A stretch of 64,000 nucleotides of DNA from Acidobacteriota bacterium (GTDB taxonomy: Bacteria > Acidobacteriota > Terriglobia > Bryobacterales > Bryobacteraceae). The first letter of the stretch is position 1; every line of letters starts with the position of its first letter. Of the stretch, positions 35,445-43,651 are shown in pieces. The notes beneath the pieces were generated by a model that was not told the origin of the DNA, did no database searches, and saw nothing but the letters and a program-made list of their open reading frames with translations. The stretch covers positions 64,001-128,000 of the forward strand of contig JACPNQ010000035.1 in the NCBI GenBank assembly GCA_016185425.1, read 5' to 3'. A program made the position numbers and the translations under genes.

Positions 35445-36047
35445 ATGCCTGCCGTTGTCGAAAGCCTTCCTTCGCAATTGCCGCCCGAAGCCCGGCGACG
35501 GCTGACACGAAGCGATTGTCAGGCCCTCGAGGCTGCGGGACTCCTCGAGCGGGAGCGATACGAACTCATTGACGGAGAGCTGATTCGGAGGATGGGAAAG
35601 TCTCGCTTACATTCGGTCACGTTACTTCTTTTGGTGGAATGGCTGCGTGGAGTTTTCGGACCGCGCAACGTTGAGCAGGAAGTACCTATCGATCTGAACG
35701 CGCTGCTGAATCCAACGAACGAGCCAGAACCCGACGCGATCGTCCTTCGCCAACGCTCCGAAACTTATCAGAGTGCTAATCCTTTGCCTGAGGATATATT
35801 GCTGGTAGCCGAGGTCGCAGCTACAACCCGCGAGTACGACCTTGGCGCGAAGGCTGCTCTCTATGCCCTCGCAGGGATCACCGAATACTGGGTACTCGAT
35901 CTTCGTGACATGCGCATCGTAGTCCACCGCGATCCAAGTAATGATCGTTACGCCTCTATCGTCGCCTACCAAGCTCACGAGCCGGTCTCACCACAGGCGT
36001 CGCCACAGAGCGGCATCCAACTGCAGGACTTGCTGAAACCGCGCTAA
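35445..36047 (+). CDS. Uma2/DUF820-family putative restriction-endonuclease-fold protein
   Basis: A 200-residue protein of the Uma2 family, a PD-(D/E)xK nuclease-like fold common in Cyanobacteria and Acidobacteria. Typical segments are ERYELIDGELIRRMGKSRLHS (N-terminal acidic residue), NEPEPDAIVLRQRSE (the P-D of the active site), LVAEVAATTREYDLGAKAALYALAGITEYWVLDL (E-V-x and K/Y of the catalytic triad region). Exact function is unknown. ATG 35445 is preferred to 35427 because AGAAGG lies 8 nt upstream. Confidence 0.8.
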   Translation: MPAVVESLPSQLPPEARRRLTRSDCQALEAAGLLERERYELIDGELIRRMGKSRLHSVTLLLLVEWLRGVFGPRNVEQEVPIDLNALLNPTNEPEPDAIVLRQRSETYQSANPLPEDILLVAEVAATTREYDLGAKAALYALAGITEYWVLDLRDMRIVVHRDPSNDRYASIVAYQAHEPVSPQASPQSGIQLQDLLKPR

Positions 36048-36546
36048 GGCGCGCCGTCCTCGCAGTGGAAATATCGCTCTCCGCTGGAAAACTGGCGGAT
36101 GGAATCCGGTCCAGTGGAATCAAAGGCACGGCCAAATCCTCAAGCTGAGGTTCTACCCTCCGCAGCCAGCAGTCGTCAAATGCGGATCGCCGTTCACAGC
36201 ACTTCTCACTCAATCAAATCAATCAGTTAACCCAAAAACTACCCGGATTCCCTTGACACCGCGATATAATGAAAGAGTAAGGGCTTGATAAGCGTAAATC
36301 GCGCGAATCAGGCCTTTTGTGCGTTAACACCGCACCCCGCATCCCGGCATCCGCCACCATCCCAGCCAACAATTCGCCAAAACCCCGCGCGCCCTCCGGC
36401 GCGCACACTAACAGGTGCCGCCGCGCGCTGTCCGCTCCCGTCCGCCTGGCAATCGGGCGGGACCAGGGCCAGGGTCCCAGCCCGCATTCAAAATAAACCA
36501 CTTACAAGTTAAAAACCACGCGAAAGGTCCCACTCTGCCAAACTGA
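36048..36546. other. Intergenic region without a gene; hairpin-bearing, promoter-like fragments
   Basis: About 500 bp with no convincing gene. It contains TTGACA (36253-36258) and TATAAT (36265-36270), only 6 bp apart, so not a standard promoter pair, and a hairpin GGGACC-(8 nt)-GGTCCC at 36459-36478. A minus-strand frame at 36223-36501 has no coding signal. The region may contain a dispersed repeat or the true MFS promoter, which I cannot locate from sequence alone. Confidence 0.45.
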
Positions 36547-37746
36547 ATGGAGATGTCTGCGCCCCGCGAACGGCGAACGCTTGTCTTCGTCTTCCTCACC
36601 GTCTTCCTGGACCTCCTCGGAGCCGGTATCCTAATTCCGATCATGCCCTACCTGGTGCGGCAGTTCCGCACCGACGCCTTCACGGTTGGCATGCTCTCCG
36701 TCGCCTTCTCGGTGGCTCAGTTTATCGCCGCACCCCTCCTCGGAGCCTGGAGCGACCGCATCGGCCGCCGCCCCGTCCTCCTCTTCTCCATCGTCGGCAG
36801 CGCCTTCGGTTACTTCCTCTTCGGCTGGGCTGGCTCACTCACCGTGATGTTCCTCGCCCGCATCCTCGATGGCGCCACCGGCGGCAATATCTCCACCGCC
36901 ATGGCTGCCATCGCCGACACTAGCGCTCCTCAGGATCGCGCCAAAAACTTCGGCCTCATCGGCATGGCCTTCGGTCTCGGCTTCATCATCGGCCCCGCCC
37001 TCGGCGGATTGCTCAGCAAGATCTCGATCCAGGCGCCCGCCTACGCGGCAGGCTGCATAGGTCTTGTCACCGCCACATTCGGCTACTTCAAGTTCCCCGA
37101 AACCCTTCCCGCCGAACGCCGCAAATCCGGTCTCGTTTCCGCCTCCGAAGCCAACCCGCTCCAATCGGTCGCTGCCGCCCTCGCCCGGCCTGAAATCCGG
37201 ATGTTCCTCTTCGCCCTCTTCTTTCTCAATTTCGCCTTCGCCGGCCTCCAGACCAACTTCGCCAACTATACGCTCGACCGCTTCCATTTCGGTCCGGACG
37301 ACAACGCCTGGGTCTTCGCCTTCATCGGCTTCCTCGCGGCCCTCATGCAGGGCGTCGTCGTCCGCAAACTCATGCCCGTCCTCGGCGAGCGCAACATGGC
37401 TATTCAAGGCTTCCTCCTCTTCGTCGTCGGTTTTATCATCGTCGCCGGTGCCCCAACTTCCGTCTGGCTCTTCCCCGGCGTCGCCCTTATCGCCGTCGGC
37501 AGCTCATTCACCAACCCGACTCTCAATGCCCTCATCTCCCAACGCTCCGCCGCCACCGAACAGGGCAGTATCCTTGGCACCACACAGAGCGTTCTTAGCC
37601 TCACTCGCGTCGCCGGACCCGCTTGGGCCGGCATCGTCTTCGATCGCTACGGCCCCGCGTCGCCCTATTGGACCGGCGCCGCCTTCATCGCCTTCGCGAT
37701 GCTCCTCGCCCTCCCTGACCTCCGCTCCTCGCAAGGCGCCAAATGA
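36547..37746 (+). CDS. MFS transporter (TetA/multidrug-type)
   Basis: A 399-residue major-facilitator protein with 12 hydrophobic segments. The motif A loop is GAWSDRIGRRPVLLFSIVG between TM2 and TM3, and the TM4-5 LARILDGATGGNISTAMAAIAD signature matches the drug/tetracycline efflux (DHA1) branch. The likely role is drug or metabolite efflux in the inner membrane; the substrate is unknown. A possible earlier ATG choice was 36547 only; the phosphodiesterase starts inside its last codon (ATGA). Confidence 0.85.
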   Translation: MEMSAPRERRTLVFVFLTVFLDLLGAGILIPIMPYLVRQFRTDAFTVGMLSVAFSVAQFIAAPLLGAWSDRIGRRPVLLFSIVGSAFGYFLFGWAGSLTVMFLARILDGATGGNISTAMAAIADTSAPQDRAKNFGLIGMAFGLGFIIGPALGGLLSKISIQAPAYAAGCIGLVTATFGYFKFPETLPAERRKSGLVSASEANPLQSVAAALARPEIRMFLFALFFLNFAFAGLQTNFANYTLDRFHFGPDDNAWVFAFIGFLAALMQGVVVRKLMPVLGERNMAIQGFLLFVVGFIIVAGAPTSVWLFPGVALIAVGSSFTNPTLNALISQRSAATEQGSILGTTQSVLSLTRVAGPAWAGIVFDRYGPASPYWTGAAFIAFAMLLALPDLRSSQGAK

Positions 37747-38648
37747 CCCCCCTCCTCGCCGCCGCTCTCCTCGTCGTTTCGGTTGATGGGCTCGATCAGC
37801 GCTGCCTCGACAACGCGGCCCTCAAGATCCCCAACCTCCGCAGGGTTCTCCGTGAAGGAGATTCCGCCCGAGGCGTCACTGGCATCCTCTCCAAAACCGC
37901 CGTCATCACTTGGCCTGTCACGGTCGATGCGCCAGTCGCCTTCAACCTCCCGGAATACATCAAGCCGCCCGCTTCCCATCGTTTCCGCAAGAGTGGATGG
38001 ATGATCGCACACGCACTCTCGCCGCTCGCTACTTCCTCCGGAATGCCCGGGGCCGGCGCTGTCTTTGTCCACCTGGTCGATCTCGATTCCCAAGCCCACG
38101 ACAATGGCCCCTTCACACCCGAAGCCAACGCCGTCGTCGAGCGCACCGATGAGTTGATCGGCGAGATGCTCTCCGCTCTTCCAAAGGATGGCCGCCTTGT
38201 CCTCGTCAGTGATCACGGATTCGAAAGAGCCGGGAAAAACGTCAACCTTCTCTTCACCGCCGCCCGCGACAAAATTACCGGCATCGAACCGAAAGGGGGC
38301 TTCGTCATTGCCGCCAGCCAACCGGCCGCGGACTGGCTTCGCAATCTCTCGCCCGAACATAGCATCGGCGGCGAAATTCCCACGGAAGAAATCGCCCGCT
38401 TCGCTCCGCCCTGGAAAGGGAAGTTTCTTTTCGAACCGGCTCCCGGTGTATGGTTCGGGCCCGGCAACGATGTCCTCATCGCCAAGCCCCACGAGACCGG
38501 GAATCATGGCCACTGGCCCACCCGTTACCAATCCGTCTACGCCGCCTGGGGGAATGGCATTAAACATGCTCGCCTCCCCGTGATGCAGATCACAGAAATC
38601 GTAGGCCGTCTCGCAACTCTTCTTGGCGTTAAAATGGAGGGGCGATGA
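37743..38648 (+). CDS. Damaged alkaline-phosphatase-fold phosphodiesterase (NPP-like)
   Basis: A 301-residue frame, shorter than the ~400 residues typical of secreted nucleotide pyrophosphatase/phosphodiesterases. Metal-site segments are present: [33 protein letters not shown] and GNHGHW. The nucleophile loop expected after VTGI (P-T-x-T-W-P-S-H-T) is absent, as if deleted, and the frame jumps to [16 protein letters not shown] second block, [18 protein letters not shown] at 37973-38050, exists only in the +2 frame; the main frame reads unrelated residues there and recovers at [11 protein letters not shown]. The enzyme is probably inactive. It overlaps the MFS and rpoN genes by 4 bp each (ATGA). 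Confidence 0.6.
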   Translation: MTPLLAAALLVVSVDGLDQRCLDNAALKIPNLRRVLREGDSARGVTGILSKTAVITWPVTVDAPVAFNLPEYIKPPASHRFRKSGWMIAHALSPLATSSGMPGAGAVFVHLVDLDSQAHDNGPFTPEANAVVERTDELIGEMLSALPKDGRLVLVSDHGFERAGKNVNLLFTAARDKITGIEPKGGFVIAASQPAADWLRNLSPEHSIGGEIPTEEIARFAPPWKGKFLFEPAPGVWFGPGNDVLIAKPHETGNHGHWPTRYQSVYAAWGNGIKHARLPVMQITEIVGRLATLLGVKMEGR

Positions 38649-40210
38649 GCATGCTTTCTCAGCGGCTTCAAGTAGGGGTCGCGCAGAAGCAGATTCTGAC
38701 ACCAGGCCTCGTCCAATTAGTGTCGGTACTGCAACTAAACCGGCTGGAGCTGCGCGAGAAGATCGTTCAGGAAATCGCCGAAAACCCAGTACTTGAAGAA
38801 TCCCTCGACCCGGCCGAAGAAATCACGGCCGAAGAATTGCAGAATTATCTCGAACGCGAACGCGTCGCCGATCCCTCCGATCAAGGCGTCCTTGATGTTG
38901 CCGCTTCTCCCGCGCAATACGAAGCCGAAGCCGATCGCGCCGAGATGGCCTCCGAAAACTCCGGCACCGTCGAAGTCGTCGACGGCGCTCCAGCCGACCC
39001 CGTTACCTCCACAGCCGCCGATCCATTCGACGAAATCGACTTCGATAACTATTTCCAGGAGTACCTCGAACCCGGCTTCAAAAGCCCCGCCTCGGAGTCC
39101 CCCGACAAGCCAAGCTGGGAAACCTTCGTTAGCTCCCCCGTTACGCTCCCGGATCTCCTCCGCCAGCAGCTTAGCCTCCTCGTTATGCCTGAGGAGGTCC
39201 GCGACGCCGCCGACACCGTCATCGGCAACCTCGATGACAATGGCTACCTCGTCGCCGCCCTCGACGAAATCGCCACTTACGGCAACCACACGCTCGATGA
39301 CACCGAAAAGGCTCTCGAAGAGATCCAGGCCCTCGAGCCCTCCGGCGTTGGCGCGCGCGACGTTCGTGAATGCTTGATGCTCCAGCTCGAAAGCCGTGGA
39401 GGCAGCGGCGGAGTTGCCTGGCAAATCCTCGACAAGCACATGAAGCTCCTCGAGATGAAACAATTCAAGGAGCTTGCCCGTGTTCTCGGCCGTCCGCCCG
39501 GACACATCGAAATCGCGATTGATGTCATTCGCCATCTCGATCCCAAGCCGGGCCTTCGTTACTCCGGCGCCGGCGCCCGCGTCGTCGAGCCCGATGTCTA
39601 CATCATCAAGGACAGCGACAGCTACATCATCGAGCTCAATGACGATGACCTGCCACAGCTCCGCCTGAACCGCGAGTACCTCAAAATGCTCGACCGGGAA
39701 AAAGAGCCCGACAAAGACGTGCGCAACTACGTCAAGGAACGGTTCAGCTCCGCCGCCATGCTCATCAAGAACATCGAGCAGCGGAAACACACGATTTTGC
39801 GCGTATGCCAGTGTGTTGTCGACCGCCAGCGCGAATTCCTCGATTTCGGAATTCAGCACCTGCGGCCGATGATGATCAAGGAGGTCGCCGAAGAGATCGG
39901 CGTCCATGCCTCCACCGTGAGCCGGGCCGTTGCCGGAAAATACGTGCATACGCCGCAAGGCGTCTTCGAACTGCGTTTCTTCTTCTCGGAGGCCGTCCAG
40001 GGTCCTTCGGGTAGCAGCACCCCTCTCTTGGTTCTCAAGCAGAAGGTGAAGAGGATCATCGACGAAGAGGACCCCAAAAAGCCGCTGACCGACGAGCAAA
40101 TTACCGCCCGTCTTCAGCAGGAGGGGTTCGAGGTGACTCGGCGGACCGTCGCAAAATATCGCGAGGATCTCAAGATACCGTCGACCCACCAGCGGCGCGT
40201 CAAGAACTAA
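38645..40210 (+). CDS. rpoN: RNA polymerase sigma-54 factor RpoN
   Basis: A 521-residue sigma-54. Region I is Gln/Leu-rich (SQRLQVGVAQKQILTPGLVQLVSVLQLNRLELREK), the core-binding and helix-turn-helix domain include HLRPMMIKEVAEEIGVHASTVSRAVAGKYVHTPQGVF, and the RpoN box TRRTVAKYRE at ~498-507 near the C-terminus recognises the -24 promoter element. It overlaps the damaged phosphodiesterase by 4 bp and heads rpoN-hpf-rapZ, a conserved stress/carbon-control arrangement. A sigma-54 activator, rtcR, is present only as a remnant 4 kb downstream. Confidence 0.95.
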   Translation: MSMLSQRLQVGVAQKQILTPGLVQLVSVLQLNRLELREKIVQEIAENPVLEESLDPAEEITAEELQNYLERERVADPSDQGVLDVAASPAQYEAEADRAEMASENSGTVEVVDGAPADPVTSTAADPFDEIDFDNYFQEYLEPGFKSPASESPDKPSWETFVSSPVTLPDLLRQQLSLLVMPEEVRDAADTVIGNLDDNGYLVAALDEIATYGNHTLDDTEKALEEIQALEPSGVGARDVRECLMLQLESRGGSGGVAWQILDKHMKLLEMKQFKELARVLGRPPGHIEIAIDVIRHLDPKPGLRYSGAGARVVEPDVYIIKDSDSYIIELNDDDLPQLRLNREYLKMLDREKEPDKDVRNYVKERFSSAAMLIKNIEQRKHTILRVCQCVVDRQREFLDFGIQHLRPMMIKEVAEEIGVHASTVSRAVAGKYVHTPQGVFELRFFFSEAVQGPSGSSTPLLVLKQKVKRIIDEEDPKKPLTDEQITARLQQEGFEVTRRTVAKYREDLKIPSTHQRRVKN

Positions 40211-40232
40211 ACCCAACACGCGCGAGGAGACC

Positions 40233-40769
40233 ATGATGAAAGTGACCTATACCGGCGGCAACGGCGAATTTAGCGCCGCCGACCAGACTCGCCTCGAGGC
40301 AAAACTTGCCAAGCTCGGCAAGATGATCGACAAGAAAGGGGAGAAGGACGGACACGTAATCTTCATGTCCGAACGGCGCGGCAAGAAAGCCGAAATCACG
40401 CTGAACCACATGCAGCACAGCTTCGTTGCCGCCGGCGCCGGCCCGGCATTCCTGCCGGCAGTCGCCGCGGCGGTGGCCAAGCTCGAAAAGCAGATCGGCA
40501 AAGTCGCCGCGAAACGCCGCGATGGTAAACGCAATGGCCTCAAACCCGCCGTTGTCGCCGCTGCCGCCGCCGTTCGGCCCACGCCCGTGCCCTCCGGTCC
40601 CCGGCTCTATGAAGCCAAGGTGAGCAAGAAACCGATGAACGTAGACGAGGCCGTCCTCGTCTCGATCCGCAAGAAGGTCACCTACGTGGCCTTCCGCGAC
40701 GCCGATACAGGCGGTATCAGCATCGTCATCCAGCGCGGAGACGGCAACTTCGACGTGGTCCGCGGCTGA
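40233..40769 (+). CDS. hpf: Ribosome hibernation promoting factor (long HPF)
   Basis: A 178-residue protein with an N-terminal RaiA/HPF beta-alpha domain (MKVTYTGGNGEFSAADQTRLEAKLAKLGK) that binds the 30S decoding channel, a Pro/Ala-rich linker, and the C-terminal dimerisation domain of long HPFs, SKKPMNVDEAVLVSIRKKVTYVAFRDADTGG. It drives 70S dimerisation in stationary phase. The position between rpoN and rapZ, 22 bp after rpoN, is the conserved one. Confidence 0.9.
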   Translation: MMKVTYTGGNGEFSAADQTRLEAKLAKLGKMIDKKGEKDGHVIFMSERRGKKAEITLNHMQHSFVAAGAGPAFLPAVAAAVAKLEKQIGKVAAKRRDGKRNGLKPAVVAAAAAVRPTPVPSGPRLYEAKVSKKPMNVDEAVLVSIRKKVTYVAFRDADTGGISIVIQRGDGNFDVVRG

Positions 40770-41653
40770 TGTCCTCGCCGCGGCCAAAGAGTGGTGGCCC
40801 TGAGCTCGTAATCATCACCGGCTTGAGCGGTTCCGGTAAAGGAACTGTTCTCAAAAGCCTGGAGGACCTTGGGTATTACTCGGTGGATAACCTGCCGTTG
40901 GATCTCATCCCAAAGTTCGCCGAACTCACAGCCTCCAGCCCCCAGATCTCTAACGCCGCCCTGGTCGTCGACATTCGGGAAGGGGGAGCGCTTCGCCGCT
41001 TCCCCGCCATCTACAAACAAGTGCAGCGGCAGGTCCGCACCCGGCTCATCTACCTCGAAGCCGACGACGCCACGCTCGTTCGCCGGTTCAGCGAAACCCG
41101 CCGCCCCCATCCGCTCAAGGGCGCTGAACGGCCGGTCGCTTCCAGCGTCAAGGAAGAACGCCAGCTCATCGAGCCCATCAAACGCCTGGCGGATCTGGTG
41201 ATCAACACTTCCCGCTTCAACGTCCACGAGCTCCGCGAGTTCATCGGCGAGCGTTTCGGCGCTAGCCGCGACCAGTCGGGAATTTTGGTTTACGTGACGA
41301 GCTTCGGCTTCCGCCACGGCGTCCCGACGGATTCGGACCTGGTGTTCGACGTGCGCTTCCTGCCTAATCCCAACTACGTCCCCGAGTACAAGAAGCTCAC
41401 CGGCAAAAACGCCAAAGTCGCCGAATACATCCGCTCGTTCCCGCAGACGCAGGAGTTCATGAGTAAGATTACCGAGTTACTCACCTACTTACTCCCGCAT
41501 TACATCGAAGAGGGCAAGAGTTACTTAACCATCTCCTTCGGCTGCACCGGCGGCCATCACCGCAGCGTGATGATGGCGGAAGAGATGAGAAAACGCCTGC
41601 AAAAGGCCGGCTATAACGTCAAAGGTCTGCACCGCGACATTCAAAAGCCCTAA
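40769..41653 (+). CDS. rapZ: RNase adapter protein RapZ
   Basis: A 294-residue P-loop protein. The Walker A motif is IITGLSGSGKGTVLKSLEDLGYYSVDNLP, and the C-terminal SFGCTGGHHRSVMMAEEM segment is the RapZ signature. It links glucosamine-6-phosphate levels to small RNA decay in enterics; in other phyla it acts as a nucleotide-binding regulator. Its ATG shares a base with the hpf stop (TGATG). The 3' end overlaps the convergent beta-propeller gene by 4 bp. Confidence 0.93.
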   Translation: MSSPRPKSGGPELVIITGLSGSGKGTVLKSLEDLGYYSVDNLPLDLIPKFAELTASSPQISNAALVVDIREGGALRRFPAIYKQVQRQVRTRLIYLEADDATLVRRFSETRRPHPLKGAERPVASSVKEERQLIEPIKRLADLVINTSRFNVHELREFIGERFGASRDQSGILVYVTSFGFRHGVPTDSDLVFDVRFLPNPNYVPEYKKLTGKNAKVAEYIRSFPQTQEFMSKITELLTYLLPHYIEEGKSYLTISFGCTGGHHRSVMMAEEMRKRLQKAGYNVKGLHRDIQKP

Positions 41654-42954
41654 CGGCCAATCGCGAACAGAGTCCCATCGCCGCGCAGAAAAATGCGTCC
41701 ACCCGCGATCGCCGGCGATGCGAGAAACCGTTCGCCGAGTTCGTTCTTTGCGAGCACCTCCGCCTTCCGGCCGGCCTTCAACACGAAGGTCTCCCCGGTC
41801 TCGCTCAACATGTAGATCTTCCCATCGGCCGCAACCGGCGATGCGAAGAAGATTCCTCCCAGCCGCTCCTTCCACACCACCGTCCCGGTCTCCGCCTCCG
41901 CGCACGTCACCACGCCAACCTCATTCGTCATATACAGCAGCCCTTCGTACTGCAATATCGACGGCACGTACGATCCGCCGTTCGGCATCCGCCATCGCAT
42001 GTGACTCGCGGTTACATCGCCGCTGCCGCCCGGCTTCAATGCCCAAATATCGCTATTCCGGTAGCCCCGGCTTAGATAGATCGTCCCGCCATGAAAGACC
42101 GCCGATGGAATCGGCGTCTGCCGCTCGCTCCCCGCATGCCACAACGGCTCGCCCGTCAATGGCGCGTAGGCATCGATGCGCTGATCCGAGTTCACGATCA
42201 GCTCATCGCCCTTTGGGCCGGCCACGACAACCGGTGTCGAGTGCGACGCTCGCCCCCGGCCCCGGTCCACTTTCCACTTCACTTCGCCCGTGGCCGCATC
42301 GAGCGCCACCAGATATGCCGCCGGCCGGTGGTCGCACAACAGCAGCACGAGTCCCTTATAGAACGCCGGTGAGCTACCGTGTCCCCACAGATTCATGAAC
42401 GATCCGTGGTCCTCAGCAAGGTGCTTCTTCCAGATCTGCTTTCCGTTCAGATCGAGCGCGAACAACTGTCCGTTCCCGAACCACGCATAGATCCGCTTCC
42501 CATCGGACACCGGCGTCGGCGTTGCCAGATTGTGCTTCTCGTGCATCTCGGGACGATCGCCCGTCGCCTCCGCACGAAACTCCCACGCCCGCTTACCGCT
42601 GGTTCTGTCGAAGGCTTCCACGACGAGGTACAGCTTCCCGTCTGTCGCGGGCTTAGCGCCGATCGCCCGCTCCTTGCCCGACATCGTGCGGTCGTCCCGC
42701 GCCAGCCGAGGGTCGGAGCCGCCGCCCGTCTCATAGCTACCTGCCTGGGAGGTCACAATGACGAGGTCGCCCGCGACAATCGGGGACGACGTTCCCGTCC
42801 CTTGCAGCGCCGCCTTCCACGCCATGTTTTTCGTCGCGTTCCACTCCGCCGGAAGCGCGGTTTCATTGGAGATTCCCTGACTCCCCGGCCCTCGCCATTG
42901 AGGCCAATCGGCCGCCGCGGCGATACAGAAACAAAGAAACCAGTGCCATTTCAC
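41650..42954 (-). CDS. Secreted PQQ-type beta-propeller protein
   Basis: A 434-residue exported protein (signal-like VKWHWFLCFCIAAAADWPQWRG), with seven-bladed PQQ/quinoprotein-like repeats: GKLYLVVEAFDRTSGKRAWEF, ALDAATGEVKWKVDRGRG, AEAETGTVVWKERLGG and the 'DWPQWRGPGSQGIS' entry common in acidobacterial outer-surface propellers. It lacks the disulfide/PQQ-binding Cys pair of true dehydrogenases, so it is likely a structural or binding protein. GTG 42954 is chosen over TTG 42975. The rtcR remnant ends in its start region. Confidence 0.75.
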   Translation of the reverse strand: MKWHWFLCFCIAAAADWPQWRGPGSQGISNETALPAEWNATKNMAWKAALQGTGTSSPIVAGDLVIVTSQAGSYETGGGSDPRLARDDRTMSGKERAIGAKPATDGKLYLVVEAFDRTSGKRAWEFRAEATGDRPEMHEKHNLATPTPVSDGKRIYAWFGNGQLFALDLNGKQIWKKHLAEDHGSFMNLWGHGSSPAFYKGLVLLLCDHRPAAYLVALDAATGEVKWKVDRGRGRASHSTPVVVAGPKGDELIVNSDQRIDAYAPLTGEPLWHAGSERQTPIPSAVFHGGTIYLSRGYRNSDIWALKPGGSGDVTASHMRWRMPNGGSYVPSILQYEGLLYMTNEVGVVTCAEAETGTVVWKERLGGIFFASPVAADGKIYMLSETGETFVLKAGRKAEVLAKNELGERFLASPAIAGGRIFLRGDGTLFAIGR

Positions 42955-43235
42955 ACGGACAGTATAGCGGCCCAATCCACCCCGAACCTCGCGAGATACT
43001 TCCGTAGACGGCCGGCGTCATTCGTCGATGTCTTCCGCCCCCGCGAAGCACCGAACAACACTCGGCCCGCTTCAGACATCGACCGGCAGCGGCGGCAAAC
43101 CTTTAACACCTCGCTCAACTGCGCCCGGTCGAACAGGTCCATCTCCGCCAGCCGTTCCGCATCAACCAGCCTGCTCAGCGCGTCCGAGACAGGCTCCTCC
43201 CACGCCAGTCGCAACCGGCCGGGCGCCGGAGCGTT
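42951..43235 (-). pseudogene. rtcR: RtcR C-terminal remnant (sigma-54 activator of RNA repair)
   Basis: The minus-strand frame 43235-42951 contains LRLAWEEPVSDALSRLVDAE and the distinctive RtcR ending AQLSEVLKVCRRCRSMSEAGRVLF then STNDAGRLRKYLARFGVDW. RtcR is a ~530-residue AAA+ activator of rtcBA RNA-ligase genes; only ~90 residues remain. An in-frame stop lies at 43236-43238 and the 5' side is replaced by the padR promoter region. The CARF and AAA+ domains are missing and no rtcB or rtcA is present in the window, so it cannot function. Confidence 0.8.
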
Positions 43236-43271
43236 TCATCGTCTCCGTGCTTCCGAGCTACGCCCGGAGTA

Positions 43272-43311
43272 TCCATATTGCTATTCGATATCGATATTCG
43301 ATATTGTATTT
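43272..43311. promoter_or_regulatory. Candidate PadR operator with direct and inverted repeats
   Basis: An AT-rich segment just before padR holds the perfect palindrome ATATCGATAT (43288-43297) and two direct copies of TTCGATAT (43284-43291 and 43297-43304), 13 bp apart. AT-rich palindromes of this kind are usual binding sites of PadR-family repressors, and the position 10-30 bp before the start suggests autoregulation of padR and the ADOP permease. Confidence 0.55.
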
Positions 43312-43313
43312 CC

Positions 43314-43649
43314 ATGGCGAAGCCGGCTGACCTGTTACAAGGAACACTTGACCTATTGATTCTGCGCACGCTGGAGCTTCAACCGCTGCACGGCGTTGGG
43401 ATTGCCGATCGAATCCAACAGGTGACCAATGGCGTCTTTCAGGTGGGGCCGGGATCGCTGTTTCCTGCGCTGCACCGGCTGGCCGGGCGGGGATGGATTG
43501 CGGGCGAGTGGGGCGAGCAGGCCGGCAGCGGGCGGCGCGTGAAATCGTATTCGCTGACCGCCGCGGGGAAGAAGCAGTTGGCGGCCGAGAAGCAGAATTG
43601 GCGGACGGTGCTGCGGGCGATTAACCAGGTTCTGGCGGAGGAGAACTAG
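43314..43649 (+). CDS. PadR-family transcriptional regulator
   Basis: A 111-residue winged-helix protein starting MAKPADLLQGTLDLLILRTLEL, the standard PadR opening, then LHGVGIADRIQQVTNGVFQVGPGSLFPALHRLAGRGWI (recognition helix and wing) and SLTAAGKKQLAAEK. It lies 2 bp before the ADOP permease gene, the common acidobacterial pairing in which PadR controls the permease. ATG 43314 is chosen; an in-frame ATG at 43278 lies in the operator-like region. Confidence 0.9.
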   Translation: MAKPADLLQGTLDLLILRTLELQPLHGVGIADRIQQVTNGVFQVGPGSLFPALHRLAGRGWIAGEWGEQAGSGRRVKSYSLTAAGKKQLAAEKQNWRTVLRAINQVLAEEN

Positions 43650-43651
43650 CG

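Noticed and set aside
36253-36270. TTGACA-TATAAT promoter
   Set aside because: The 6-bp spacing is far too short for sigma-70; it may be fortuitous or part of a repeat.
36223-36501. A 92-codon minus-strand gene
   Set aside because: Composition and lack of a ribosome-binding site or homology fit a random frame in the intergenic region.
38735-40234. A 499-codon minus-strand frame opposite rpoN
   Set aside because: RpoN is complete and well matched on the plus strand; the opposite frame shows no motif.
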